35,458 nt of DNA from Nostoc sp. NMS4 (GCF_017115095.1 NZ_JABXKI010000295.1:1-35458), one strand, 5' to 3'; shown: positions 1 to 8,566, counted from the first letter of the stretch. Translations and numbers: made by a program. The notes: a model not told the origin generated them from the letters alone.

Positions 1-2
1 AT

Positions 3-1190
3 CTATTTTGGGCTTGGTGGTGGCCTTTCTTCTTATTTCTCTTTCCCTTTTTGGGTCGTGTCTGGTGTTCTGTTTGTCCCTTCATGATTTACGGAGAAAT
101 TACCCAAAAGCTCTCTCTCTGGCTGTGGCCCCGAAAACTCAAACGCTGGCCGAGAGAACAGGGTGAGAAATGGGGCGGATGGTTTATGTTTGGTTTATTT
201 ACCCTAATTTTCTTATGGGAAGAACTCTGGCATTTAGAAAATACCGCCTACCTGAGCGCTTGTTTGCTACTGTTAATAACTGCTGGGGCGATGATTTTCT
301 CGGCTCTTTTTGAGCGGCGGTTTTGGTGTCGTTATCTCTGTCCTATCGGCGGAATGAATGGTTTATTTGCCAAACTCTCAATGACGGAACTCCGCGCACA
401 ACAAGGGATATGTTCTGCCAGTTGCACCACTTATCAGTGTTATAAAGGTGGGCCGCAAAAAGGCGAAGGGCTAGACACTAATGGATGTCCTTTATACTCA
501 CACCCAGCCCAGTTAGAAGATAACCGAGATTGCGTACTGTGTATGACTTGCCTCAAAGCCTGTCCCCATCGTTCCGTTGAATTTAACTTGCGTCCCCCTG
601 CGATTGAACTGTGGACAACTCATGTACCCCGCAGCTATGAAGTAGCATTATTGTTTTTGCTGTTGGGTGGTATATATCTCCATCGTTTACCAGAGTTGCA
701 ATCTTGGTTAGGGCTGCAACTTGATTTAACTGACTTTTGGCAGCACTTGGGATTATCGCTGCTAGTGTTAATTATTCCAGCAGCTTTTACCTTCGCGGCC
801 TATGGCTTGATTCAAGTGTTTAACTTTAACCATAGCCCTCGATCGTTTGTAAAACTCGCTTATGGCTACCTACCATTAGTGTTGGGGGGCAACTTAGCTC
901 ACTATCTACGTTTGGGCTTAGGCGAAGGCGGACGGATTTTACCCATAACCTTTGCTACTCTTGGTTTGAGTGGCGAACAATTGCCAATATTAGTTGCTCA
1001 CCCGGCTGTGATTGCCTTTTTGCAAGGTACAACAATAATTTTCTCAGTGTTGATGACGATGTTATTAACACAAAAAATTGCCAAGCAATCAGTGGGTACA
1101 CCAAAGGGTTTAGCGAAACTATCGCTGCTTTGGCAACACCTAGCAGCGATCGCTTTGGCAGTTAGTATGTGGATGATTATCGTCTTTTGA
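3..1190 (+). CDS. 4Fe-4S polyferredoxin-type membrane protein (NapH/NosR/CcoG-like), 5' end missing
   Basis: The frame is open to the left edge, so the N-terminus lies outside the window; the TTG at 51 is not a convincing start. The visible part carries CxxCP near its beginning (CSVCP), a second CRYLCPIGG motif, a cysteine group CSASC..QC, and a ferredoxin-like cluster CVLCMTCLKACP. These alternate with hydrophobic membrane segments, both early and in the C-terminal half (about eight segments overall). This layout is that of membrane polyferredoxins such as NapH, the NosR C-terminal domain and CcoG, which pass electrons across or along the membrane through [4Fe-4S] clusters. The partner and pathway cannot be told from this window. 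A hairpin follows the stop. The family assignment is fairly sure; the specific role is not. Confidence 0.8.
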   Translation, partial: LFWAWWWPFFLFLFPFLGRVWCSVCPFMIYGEITQKLSLWLWPRKLKRWPREQGEKWGGWFMFGLFTLIFLWEELWHLENTAYLSACLLLLITAGAMIFSALFERRFWCRYLCPIGGMNGLFAKLSMTELRAQQGICSASCTTYQCYKGGPQKGEGLDTNGCPLYSHPAQLEDNRDCVLCMTCLKACPHRSVEFNLRPPAIELWTTHVPRSYEVALLFLLLGGIYLHRLPELQSWLGLQLDLTDFWQHLGLSLLVLIIPAAFTFAAYGLIQVFNFNHSPRSFVKLAYGYLPLVLGGNLAHYLRLGLGEGGRILPITFATLGLSGEQLPILVAHPAVIAFLQGTTIIFSVLMTMLLTQKIAKQSVGTPKGLAKLSLLWQHLAAIALAVSMWMIIVF

Positions 1191-1200
1191 GCTTCACATC

Positions 1201-1240
1201 TTCCACCCAGGCGGTTTATAATCGCCTGGGCTAGGTGGAA
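1201..1240. terminator. inverted repeat after the ferredoxin-type gene
   Basis: CCCAGGCG (1206-1213) pairs perfectly with CGCCTGGG (1223-1230) around a 9-nt loop. An outer TTCCA/TGGAA pair (1201-1205, 1236-1240) extends it after a small bulge. It sits 10 bases past the stop codon, so it can act as a transcript end. No T-run follows, so it may instead be a copy of the interspersed GCGATT-type palindromes seen at 2348 and 15496. Confidence 0.5.
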
Positions 1241-1332
1241 AATGTGATTTAAGAACATTCTTCCCTACGAACGTGATAGAAAATACTTATATGATTTATG
1301 ATTTTTGACTCATAGTGTAAGGATTACAGATA

Positions 1333-1671
1333 ATGCACGTTCTAAAAAGATCCATCAAACCAGCAACCTATATATCTTTCCTCCACATTTACCAAACTAC
1401 TTGGGGGACTGCTGGTGATATTTGTTTAATCCGTGAGTCTGTAGCTAATGATAGTACAGCGAAGTTTATCGGGCATAAAATCGAGCTAGCAATTCCCAAA
1501 GGGTTGGAGCGCGATCGCATTGCCAACTGTCCAATAATTAAAGTTGCAGGTAATGTCGGCGACGGACATCCTAAAGAGCATCCGTTGGAATGGGAAGCTT
1601 ATGAGGGTGTAAATGAAGAAATAGCTTTAGCGGCTCTCAAACCTTGGGGATTCAAGTTAATTGAGCTTTAA
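1333..1671 (+). CDS. hypothetical protein, 112 aa
   Basis: I do not recognise this protein. It is short, soluble, and has no clear signal peptide or membrane helix. The second half (residues about 45-112) has ordinary globular composition, with the stretch GNVGDGHPKEHPLEWEAYEG and a WGFKLIEL tail. An AGGA about 11 bases before the ATG could serve as a ribosome binding site. It contains an in-frame HIP1-like site (about 1510). It stands alone, followed by about 150 bases of non-coding sequence with inverted repeats. It could be a real small gene or the remnant of a longer one. Confidence 0.45.
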   Translation: MHVLKRSIKPATYISFLHIYQTTWGTAGDICLIRESVANDSTAKFIGHKIELAIPKGLERDRIANCPIIKVAGNVGDGHPKEHPLEWEAYEGVNEEIALAALKPWGFKLIEL

Positions 1672-1758
1672 TGCGGCGATTTGATTAGCTCAACTCGCTT
1701 TCGTTCTTCTGAAACTATTTTTTCCCCTAGCGCCATCAGACATTGGCCCAAATAGACA

Positions 1759-1839
1759 TAGGAGTGAAATTAATTATGCGTTCCCCGAAATCCTTGTAGG
1801 CATAATTCATAAATTGTACCTACGTTATTTTCACTCCTA
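1759..1839. repeat. nested inverted repeat
   Basis: The outer arms TAGGAGTGAAA (1759-1769) and TTTCACTCCTA (1829-1839) are perfect complements. Inside them, AATTATGC (1772-1779) pairs with GCATAATT (1800-1807). The element covers the 3' end of the decayed Rpn-family gene, including its last codons. This suggests a small inserted palindromic element rather than a terminator. Confidence 0.6.
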
Positions 1840-2307
1840 AGTCTAATGTACTAAACCAGGTTTCTAAATCCGCGTAGTTTACCGCCGTAGGCATCGCCTG
1901 AAAATCCAACAATGCTTCACCGAGATTTTCTAATTGTTCTAAGGAGAGAGTTTCAATACGAACTAGCACCTCTTGGGGTAACTCTCCCACCCGTCGAGTC
2001 AATTGACGTAGAATGAGCAATTGCCCTTCGTTTCCACACAGAAGACAGTTTCAATTACTGTTTCTGGTGCAGGGGGAAGCAATAATACGACAACTTGCGT
2101 TATTGGTAGACGATACAAACGATACAAGCGTACCCAATAATCTAGCATCCGCAAGGGTAGTGGTGGCGTAGATTCTAGTTTGGTTTGAAATTCCAGATGG
2201 AGAATGCGTCCTTGTAGTTGTAAAAATGTGACATAATCAGCGCGAATTGGTTCAATACTCAATTCGGTTTTGAGAACACAGACAAAACCCACCTGCGTGG
2301 GTTTCAA
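1820..2307 (-). pseudogene. decayed Rpn-family / DUF4351 protein gene
   Basis: Two overlapping frames read as pieces of one protein. The upstream piece (1999-2307) has the Rpn-family core: LSIEPIRAD, then LHLEFQTK, then a tyrosine/arginine-rich MLDYWVRLYRLYRLP and QVVVLLL. The downstream piece (1820-2020) is a DUF4351-type tail, LILRQLTRRVGELP followed by LSLEQLENLGEALLDF. In intact relatives (putative nucleases often annotated as recombination-promoting nuclease/transposase, roughly 230-300 aa) a middle segment joins these. Here that segment is missing and the frame shifts at about 2000-2020. The N-terminus (MKPTQVGFVC) is encoded by an interspersed repeat, and the last residues fall in another inverted repeat. 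The product is therefore very probably non-functional. Confidence 0.75.
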
Positions 2308-2365
2308 ATTCTTTGAGTCCGCGTAGGCGGACTTGGTTTGTGTAGCCGCGATTTCTAATCGCCTG
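2284..2365. repeat. interspersed composite repeat of three hairpins
   Basis: Three palindromes lie in a row: AAACCCAC/GTGGGTTT (2285-2304), AGTCCGC/GCGGACT (2316-2333), and GCGATT/AATCGC (2348-2362), joined by a TTGGTTTGTGTAGCC spacer. A related block occurs in opposite orientation at 15496-15540. The left part is translated as the artificial N-terminus of the Rpn-family pseudogene. Confidence 0.7.
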
Positions 2366-2660
2366 GTATATTTCCAAAGGTTAGATGCTCCCTTTCCCTT
2401 GATGTATCAGTGAGATGTGTATTTCTACGTATGACTCAAAGCTATGATTTCATAGGATAAGCCAAAAAAAAATAACTTAGAGCGCTTGCTGGCATTAATT
2501 ACTGTAGTCAAGCCAAACGATCGCTCATACCCAATAATCCAAATATTATAAAATAATATTACTTTATGCCCCTGCTTTCACCTTTTCCTCACAACCTGCT
2601 GGAAAAGCGTAATCTCAGAATGATAAGCTAAACAGTGGCATAAATAGGATGAAGTAATAA
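2308..2660. other. gene-free region before hemE
   Basis: The first part is the composite repeat ending at about 2365. The rest is A+T-rich, with an A-run near 2465 and TATAAAATAATATTA around 2548, and presumably holds the hemE promoter and leader. I see no credible ORF or known riboswitch. An AGGA at 2646-2649 lies 11 bases before the hemE ATG. Confidence 0.5.
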
Positions 2661-3722
2661 ATGGGTGTTTATTCAACGACTCCTCATCTCTTACGGGCTG
2701 CTCGCGGTGAAGTAGTAGATCGTCCCCCTGTATGGATGATGCGACAAGCGGGACGATATATGAAAGCATATCGAGACTTAAGAGATAAGTATCCTTCGTT
2801 TCGCGATCGCTCGGAAATTCCAGATGTAGCAATTGAAGTTTCCTTGCAACCCTGGAGAGCCTTCCAACCAGACGGAGTAATTTTGTTTTCTGATATTGTC
2901 ACCCCCTTACCTGGTTTGGGTATTGACATGGATATCGCCGAAGGTAAAGGGCCAATTATTCATTCACCCCTCCGCACCCAAGAACAAATTGATCTTCTGC
3001 ATCCCTTAGAACCAGAAGCAGCTCTACCATTTATTAAGACAATTTTGCAAGCGCTGCGTTCGGAAGTCGGCGATAAATCAACGGTGTTGGGCTTTGTGGG
3101 TGCGCCGTGGACTTTAGCAGCTTATGCAGTTGAGGGAAAAGGTTCTAAAACCTATTCCATCATCAAAAACATGGCATTTTCAGACCCGACGATATTGCAT
3201 CAACTATTAGCTAAGTTAGCAGATGCGATCGCCATCTATGCCCGCTATCAAATTGACTCTGGCGCTCAAGTTGTCCAAATGTTCGATTCTTGGGCGGGTC
3301 AATTGAGTCCTCAAGATTATGATACCTTTGCTCTGCCTTATCAGCAGAGGGTTTTCCAGCAAGTCAAGCAAACCCACCCCGATACACCTTTAATTCTGCT
3401 AGTTAGTGGTAGTGCGGGTGTGTTGGAAAGAATGGGACAATCTGGCGCTGATATTGTCAGTGTAGATTGGGCTGTGGATATGGCAGATGCACGAGCCAGA
3501 TTAGGTAAACAAATGAAAGTTCAAGGAAATCTTGACCCAGGCGTGCTATTCGGCTCTAAACAGTTTATCCGCGATCGCATTCTCGATACCGTTCGCAAAG
3601 CTGGTAATTGGGGTCACATTCTCAATCTCGGTCATGGTGTCTTACCAGAAACTCCTGAAGAAAATGTCGCTTTCTTCTTTGAAACCGCAAAGGAACTTAA
3701 TCTTGCAGGAGTTAAGAGTTGA
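2661..3722 (+). CDS. hemE: uroporphyrinogen III decarboxylase
   Basis: HemE removes the four acetate carboxyl groups of uroporphyrinogen III to give coproporphyrinogen III, the step shared by heme and chlorophyll synthesis; it acts in the cytoplasm without cofactor. The 353-residue length is normal. The signature [13 protein letters not shown] is at residues 21-33 and holds the substrate-binding arginines. FSDIVTP at 76-82 contains the conserved catalytic aspartate (Asp78). [13 protein letters not shown] and the C-terminal LNLGHG (321-326, with the conserved histidine) complete the family pattern. The ATG has AGGA upstream. A tract of GAGTTA-type repeats begins inside the last codons and separates it from the epimerase-like gene, so co-transcription is possible but not shown. 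Confidence 0.98.
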   Translation: MGVYSTTPHLLRAARGEVVDRPPVWMMRQAGRYMKAYRDLRDKYPSFRDRSEIPDVAIEVSLQPWRAFQPDGVILFSDIVTPLPGLGIDMDIAEGKGPIIHSPLRTQEQIDLLHPLEPEAALPFIKTILQALRSEVGDKSTVLGFVGAPWTLAAYAVEGKGSKTYSIIKNMAFSDPTILHQLLAKLADAIAIYARYQIDSGAQVVQMFDSWAGQLSPQDYDTFALPYQQRVFQQVKQTHPDTPLILLVSGSAGVLERMGQSGADIVSVDWAVDMADARARLGKQMKVQGNLDPGVLFGSKQFIRDRILDTVRKAGNWGHILNLGHGVLPETPEENVAFFFETAKELNLAGVKS

Positions 3723-3886
3723 GAGTGAGGAGTTATGAGTTATGAGTTAGGAGTTATAAGCTATAAATTTATCGGTTGCGAGGTGCAGAGTTATTTTTAA
3801 CTCCTCACTTCTAACTCCTAACTTTATTTTTAGCTTCTGATTTGGAACTTTTAACTTGATTCTTAACTCCTAACTCTTAACTCCTA
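3713..3886. repeat. GAGTTA/TAACTCC degenerate heptamer tract
   Basis: The space between hemE and the next gene consists largely of imperfect repeats of GAGTTA(G/T)GA on the left and their complement TAACTCCT on the right. The two halves can therefore fold back on each other. This matches the short tandemly repeated heptamers known from heterocystous cyanobacteria. The right half runs directly up to the ATG of the following gene, leaving no ordinary ribosome binding site there. Confidence 0.7.
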
Positions 3887-4855
3887 ATGTTTGATAAATT
3901 CTCTATGAGCCAGAAACGGATTTTAGTGACTGGTGCAAGTGGTTGTATAGGTCATTATTTAACAGAAGCCTTAATTAAGGAAACAGATTACGAACTGTAT
4001 CTACTAGTTAGGAACCCAAACAAACTGCAAGTTGATACCAAGGCACGTTCAGGCATCAACGTTTTACAAGGTGATATGCAAAATATTCGCCAATTTGCCG
4101 ATTTGCTATCCACAATTGATACGGCGGTACTCACAGCCACAGCTTGGGGTGGTGATGAGACATTTGATATTAATGTCGTCAAGACTATAGAACTGCTGGA
4201 ACTGCTAGATCCAGAACGTTGCCAGCAGGTGATTTATTTTTCCACAGCTAGCGTTTTGGATCGCTACAATCAACCATTGAAAGAAGCCGGGGAAATTGGG
4301 ACAGATTACATCCGTTCTAAATATGAGTGCTTAGAGAAAAAAGAAAAATTAGCGATCGCACCTAAAATTACCACAGTTTTTCCCACTGTAGTATTGGGCG
4401 GTGATGCGAATAAACCTTATTCTGCTGTCACATCTGGTATTACAGAAGTGACAAAATATATTAATATAATTCGCTTTTTAGAAGCAGATGGCAGTTTTCA
4501 CTTTATCCACGCACGAGATATTGCCACTGTCGTGCAATATTTAATCGATCGTCCTCCCGAAAAGGATCAACCACATCAGCTGGTTTTAGGTCAAGCACCA
4601 TTAACTGCTAATCAAGCAGTGAGACAAGTTTGTGCTTATCTGGGCAAAAAGATTTACTTTCGCATTCCTATATCCATACCATTGGCTAATTTGATTATTG
4701 TTCTGTTCCGCATTCGCATGGCCGCTTGGGATCGGTTTTGCATGAACTATCGGCATTTTACTTATGAAAAATTCATTAATCCCGATAGTTTCGGCTTGCC
4801 AAATTATTGTGCAACTATGAGTGATGTTTTAAAAATTAGTGGCGTTGAACGTTAG
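3887..4855 (+). CDS. NAD(P)-dependent epimerase/dehydratase-like (extended SDR) protein
   Basis: The Rossmann nucleotide-binding loop TGASGCIG is at residues 15-22. The acidic-end strand DMQN (about 63) and the catalytic-type pattern STAS (119-122) plus Tyr141-x3-Lys145 (YIRSK) follow, as in extended short-chain dehydrogenases. The C-terminal half is the substrate-specific lobe, with a hydrophobic stretch around residues 235-255. The length (322 aa) fits the family, but the substrate cannot be deduced. A second ATG at 3905 (residue 7, MSQKRILV) is an attractive alternative start, because the first ATG lies immediately after a repeat tract with no clear ribosome binding site. It follows hemE on the same strand, but no porphyrin role is implied. 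Confidence 0.85.
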   Translation: MFDKFSMSQKRILVTGASGCIGHYLTEALIKETDYELYLLVRNPNKLQVDTKARSGINVLQGDMQNIRQFADLLSTIDTAVLTATAWGGDETFDINVVKTIELLELLDPERCQQVIYFSTASVLDRYNQPLKEAGEIGTDYIRSKYECLEKKEKLAIAPKITTVFPTVVLGGDANKPYSAVTSGITEVTKYINIIRFLEADGSFHFIHARDIATVVQYLIDRPPEKDQPHQLVLGQAPLTANQAVRQVCAYLGKKIYFRIPISIPLANLIIVLFRIRMAAWDRFCMNYRHFTYEKFINPDSFGLPNYCATMSDVLKISGVER

Positions 4856-4940
4856 CCAGTAAGGGAGTTTACGCCTTCTTGGTTTGATCAGGCAAAAAAA
4901 TAATGAGCATTAACTTACTAGTAACTTATTAGGTAATGTG

Positions 4941-5456
4941 ATGATCGTTAGTGTTGTGCGATTTAGAGGCAACATTCGTTGGTTTCAGTCTGATATAGAT
5001 ATCTGGATACTTGACTGGAACAAGTGGCGGCATGAATTTGTAAATGCTGGCTATGAGGTTCCAGAACTAGACGGTTCTGAAAGATTTGGAATTACTGTAG
5101 TTAACCAAGAGACTGCGGAAAAATTTCTATCAGCAGTTTCGATATTCGAGATATCTAAGAATAATTTGCACACCGAATTGCTGACCCATTATAAAAATGC
5201 AAAATCATGGTGGGATGTTTCCGATCTATTTCCCACAGTATTTGTTGATTTTGATAAAAATCGGGTTGGTGCATTTTACTTTGAAGGTACTAGGATAGAG
5301 AGGTATGTTCCAGATGGGTGGATTGGAGAGTTCGTAGACTTTGCTAATACCTACAACGAAGACGTATTTCCATCTAGCGAGAAATTTTGGATTTCAGATG
5401 GTTTTGACATACTTAAAATCCTTAACGAGCGAGGTAGTATGTTGAGTGATATATAA
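4941..5456 (+). CDS. hypothetical soluble protein, about 171 aa
   Basis: I do not recognise the family. The protein is acidic and unusually rich in aromatic residues (SWWDVSDLFPTVFVDFD, FYFEGTRIERYVPDGW). It has no signal peptide, no membrane helix and no obvious catalytic motif. The general look (small, acidic, with a WxxDxxD-type segment and a DGW motif) recalls orphan immunity proteins, but that is only an impression. The ATG at 4941 has AGG at 4931-4933 at good distance; a GTG directly in front (4938) would add one residue. No toxin gene is adjacent. A perfect 10-bp inverted repeat follows downstream. Confidence 0.6.
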   Translation: MIVSVVRFRGNIRWFQSDIDIWILDWNKWRHEFVNAGYEVPELDGSERFGITVVNQETAEKFLSAVSIFEISKNNLHTELLTHYKNAKSWWDVSDLFPTVFVDFDKNRVGAFYFEGTRIERYVPDGWIGEFVDFANTYNEDVFPSSEKFWISDGFDILKILNERGSMLSDI

Positions 5457-5507
5457 ATTAGATTGGTACTAATTTTTTTGACTTGCGTCTATACCGCAAT
5501 GATGAGT

Positions 5508-5530
5508 ATTTCTAGCCAGAGGCTAGAAAT
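5508..5530. terminator. perfect 10-bp inverted repeat
   Basis: ATTTCTAGCC (5508-5517) and GGCTAGAAAT (5521-5530) pair perfectly over a 3-base loop, 52 bases after the preceding stop. It is compatible with a transcript end for the 4941-5456 gene. No long T-run follows, so factor-independent termination is only possible. Confidence 0.45.
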
Positions 5531-5729
5531 GAGGCTTTAATACAGACCACTCATAAGGGCAAATCAATACTGTGCCCCTCACGTCTCTTGTATCCAAACG
5601 ATAACTGATATAGTTACCCCATTCAGGTAAAAATATCAGTGGTAGAATAAAACAACTTTAATAAAAAGTCAATAGCTCTTAATTTTCGTTAGAGTGGGAT
5701 AACAATCAAAGTGTGAGGATTGATACTAC

Positions 5730-7328
5730 ATGCGAATCCTGTTAGTGTATCCGATATTTCCCAAAACCTTTTGGTCTTATGAAAAAATCTTGGAGTTAGT
5801 CGATCGCAAGGTTTTATTACCACCTCTGGGTTTAGTAACAGTAGCCGCGATTCTGCCTCAAGAATGGGAATTCAAGCTGGTCGATCGCAACATTCGGGCA
5901 GCAACAGAGGAAGAGTGGGCATGGGCAGATGTAGTAATCCTCTCTGCGATGATTGTCCAGAAACAAGATTTGCTTGATCAAATCCAGGAAGCCAAAAAAC
6001 GTGGCAAGTTAGTCGCAGTTGGCGGCCCCTACCCTACCTCTGTACCTCACGAAGTTGAAAATGTTGGTGCAGATTTTCTGATTCTGGATGAAGGGGAAAT
6101 CACCCTACCCATGTTTATTGAGGCAATTCAACGCGGTGAAACATCTGGGACTTTCCGCGCCACAGAAAAGCCTGATGTCACAAGCACGCCAATACCCCGC
6201 TTTGATTTATTGGAATTGGATGCTTATGATATGATGTCAGTGCAATTTTCGCGTGGGTGTCCCTTCCAGTGCGAATTTTGCGACATTATTGTTCTTTACG
6301 GACGCAAACCACGCACCAAAGCCCCAGCCCAACTGTTAGCAGAGTTAGATTATCTCTATGAACTGGGTTGGCGGCGGGGTGTGTTCATGGTGGATGACAA
6401 CTTTATTGGCAACAAGCGAAATGTGAAATTGTTGCTGAAAGAGTTAAAAGTCTGGATGGCAGAACATAAGTATCCCTTCCGATTTGACACTGAAGCTTCA
6501 ATTGACTTGGCACAAGACTCAGAAATGTTGGAGTTGATGGTTGAGTCTGGTTTCTCGGCGGTGTTTTTGGGAATCGAAACGCCGGATGAGGATAGTTTGC
6601 AAATGACCAAGAAGTTTCAAAATACTCGCAGTTCTTTAACTGAGGCAGTAGAAACCATCATCAAAGCCGGATTGCGCCCAATGGCTGGGTTTATTATTGG
6701 CTTTGATGGCGAAAAAGCAGGTGCTGGCGATCGCATTGTCCGCTTTGCTGAACAAGCAGCAATTCCCTCGACTACCTTTGCTATGTTACAAGCGTTACCT
6801 AATACTGCGCTTTGGCATCGCCTGAAGAAAGAAGGACGATTACGGGAAAATCAAGATGGGAACATCAACCAAACAACATTGATGAACTTCCTGCCCACCC
6901 GTCCCCTAGAAGAACTTGCACGAGAATATATTGAAGCGTTTTGTACTTTATACGACCCAGTAAATTACTTGGATCGTACCTATCGCTGTTTCTTGATGAT
7001 GGGTTTACCAAGTTGGAAAGCGCCAGCGAAAATGCCAGAGTGGATAGTTGTGAAAGCCTTGCTGATTGTAATTTGGCGACAAGGAATTAAACGCGAAACC
7101 CGTTGGAAATTCTGGCACCATTTGTTCAGTATTCTCAAGCGTAACCCTGGAGTTATTGAGCATTACATCTCTGCTTGCGCCCACAACGAGCATTTTCTAG
7201 AATATCGGCAAATTGTCCGCGATCAAATTGAAAGTCAGCTAGCTGAATATTTGGCACAAGGCGCAGAAACGCCTTATGTTTTAGTGAAAGAAAAAGCTGA
7301 GGAAAAAGCGGAAGCGGTAGTTAGTTAA
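5730..7328 (+). CDS. B12-binding-domain radical SAM protein (DUF4070 type)
   Basis: The N-terminal part (residues 1-150) has the cobalamin-binding-like fold pattern, with GGPYPTSVP near 98-106 and ILDEGE at 118-123. The radical SAM motif is RGCPFQCEFCDI with Cys177, Cys181 and Cys184, followed by VDDNFIGN and FLGIETPDE. The C-terminal third resembles the DUF4070 region found in such enzymes. The 532-residue length and domain order match methyltransferase-type enzymes, including the hopanoid C-2 methylase HpnP, but close cyanobacterial paralogues of unknown function share this plan. I therefore do not assign a symbol. GAGG lies about 14 bases before the ATG at 5730. No hopanoid gene is adjacent; the gene downstream is convergent. 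Confidence 0.88.
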   Translation: MRILLVYPIFPKTFWSYEKILELVDRKVLLPPLGLVTVAAILPQEWEFKLVDRNIRAATEEEWAWADVVILSAMIVQKQDLLDQIQEAKKRGKLVAVGGPYPTSVPHEVENVGADFLILDEGEITLPMFIEAIQRGETSGTFRATEKPDVTSTPIPRFDLLELDAYDMMSVQFSRGCPFQCEFCDIIVLYGRKPRTKAPAQLLAELDYLYELGWRRGVFMVDDNFIGNKRNVKLLLKELKVWMAEHKYPFRFDTEASIDLAQDSEMLELMVESGFSAVFLGIETPDEDSLQMTKKFQNTRSSLTEAVETIIKAGLRPMAGFIIGFDGEKAGAGDRIVRFAEQAAIPSTTFAMLQALPNTALWHRLKKEGRLRENQDGNINQTTLMNFLPTRPLEELAREYIEAFCTLYDPVNYLDRTYRCFLMMGLPSWKAPAKMPEWIVVKALLIVIWRQGIKRETRWKFWHHLFSILKRNPGVIEHYISACAHNEHFLEYRQIVRDQIESQLAEYLAQGAETPYVLVKEKAEEKAEAVVS

Positions 7329-7338
7329 GGTTGGTAAT

Positions 7339-7368
7339 GGGTAATAGTAAATAAATTACTTATTACCC
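7339..7368. terminator. bidirectional hairpin between convergent genes
   Basis: GGGTAATA (7339-7346) pairs with TATTACCC (7361-7368), and GTAA with TTAC just inside it. The structure lies in the 48-base gap between two genes that run toward each other, so it can end transcription from both sides. Confidence 0.65.
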
Positions 7369-7376
7369 GTTCTCAA

Positions 7377-8219
7377 TTAATTTGCCTTTCCAATTCCAGT
7401 TATTTGAAAAATTAACTCTGCCGCTTTACTCATTAGCGAAGTGTTAATCTCAAGTTGATAATTCCCCTGTTTTAAAACCTCAATCACAACTTGACTGAAA
7501 TCTGCGTTACCTTTCCTCGCACCCAAACCATTAATTGCACATTCAATTTGCCTCACGCCACAGCTTAAAGCAATGAGTGAATTATCTACCGCCATACCCA
7601 AATCATCATGACAGTGTACTGAAACAACAACTTCGTTAATATTGGGTACTCGATTAAAAATCATTTGGAGAAGTTGCGAAAACTCTTCTGGCGATGCCAA
7701 ACCCAAGCTATCAGGAATACTAACAGTCGTAGCACCACTCTTGATTGCAGTTTCAATAGATTTACACAAAAAATCTGGCTCACTTCTGGAAGCATCAAAA
7801 GCGCTCCATTCTACATCATTACAGTAATTGCGTGCCAGAGAAACACTCTCTTTGATTGTTGCTAATACTTCTTCTTTGCTTAATTGAGTCTGATTTTTCA
7901 GATTTACCGGAGTGTAAGTGTGAATTCTACCTCTAATTGCTGGTTTAATTGCTTCGGCAAGAGTGATTATTTCATCTGAATTAGAACTAGCTAGCCCACA
8001 AATAGTAGAATTTTTAATTATTTTAGAAATATTAAAGACTTGATCAAAATCTTTTTGAGAACTTGCGGGATAACCAACTTCAATAATATCCACTCCCATT
8101 TCTTCAAGCAATTGGGAGATAGTAATTTTTTGTTGTAAATTCATCTTTACACCAGGCGTTAATTCTCCATCACGCATGGTGGTATCAAAAATAATTACTT
8201 TATGATTATTTCCTGACAT
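7377..8219 (-). CDS. short LeuA/homocitrate synthase-like acyl-CoA condensing enzyme (HMGL-like domain)
   Basis: The chain is a single HMGL-like TIM barrel. FDTTMRDGE near the N-terminus holds the metal-binding Asp and catalytic Arg of the 2-isopropylmalate/homocitrate synthase family. VHCHDDLGMAVDN supplies the two metal-ligand histidines. GLGARKGNAD matches the family's G-x-G-E-R-x-G-N-A region. Such enzymes join acetyl-CoA to an alpha-keto acid. It has only about 280 residues against about 500 or more for LeuA, so the regulatory domain is absent. The usual Gln of RDGEQ is Leu here (RDGELTPG). I start it at the ATG at 8219; a GTG at 8243 within a HIP1 site would add eight residues. The substrate is unknown. 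Confidence 0.82.
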   Translation of the reverse strand: MSGNNHKVIIFDTTMRDGELTPGVKMNLQQKITISQLLEEMGVDIIEVGYPASSQKDFDQVFNISKIIKNSTICGLASSNSDEIITLAEAIKPAIRGRIHTYTPVNLKNQTQLSKEEVLATIKESVSLARNYCNDVEWSAFDASRSEPDFLCKSIETAIKSGATTVSIPDSLGLASPEEFSQLLQMIFNRVPNINEVVVSVHCHDDLGMAVDNSLIALSCGVRQIECAINGLGARKGNADFSQVVIEVLKQGNYQLEINTSLMSKAAELIFQITGIGKAN

Positions 8220-8260
8220 ATTGGCTAGAGATAGCGATCGCACTTACATCAAATACAATC

Positions 8261-8566
8261 TTAAGGAATATCCTCACTTAAGAAAACTGTCTCTAAATCC
8301 CGATAACCACTGACAATACGTACAATTTCCACACCGCCATCAATGGGACGATAAAAGATCAAGTAATCTTCTACTGGGAAACTTCGTAAACCACCTTCAA
8401 AATTATCGCAACTTTGCCCCATATTAGGAAAATCAGCCAACAGTTTACACTGCTGTTTAATTTTTTCGTTGATTCTTTGAGCTGCATCAGGGTTATAGCG
8501 GGCAATATAACTGCTAATTTCTTTCAAATCTAGTCTAGCTGAAGGCGCTAAAATACACCTACTCAT
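8261..8566 (-). CDS. parE: ParE/RelE-superfamily toxin
   Basis: This 101-residue protein has the ParE pattern: an N-terminal APSARLDLKEISSYIA segment (beta strand then helix), a helix with NEKIKQQCKLLADFPNMGQ, and the strands LRSFPVEDYLIFYRP and VEIVRIVSGYRD. ParE toxins inhibit DNA gyrase, whereas RelE-type relatives cleave mRNA; the sequence favours ParE but does not prove the target. Its ATG overlaps the stop codon of the upstream antitoxin by one base (TAATG), so the two are translationally coupled. The antitoxin comes first, the usual order for autoregulated type II modules. Confidence 0.88.
   Translation of the reverse strand: MSRCILAPSARLDLKEISSYIARYNPDAAQRINEKIKQQCKLLADFPNMGQSCDNFEGGLRSFPVEDYLIFYRPIDGGVEIVRIVSGYRDLETVFLSEDIP

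Noticed and set aside
1820-2307. Two separate small genes in this region
   Set aside because: They match successive parts of one known protein family, so a single decayed gene explains both.
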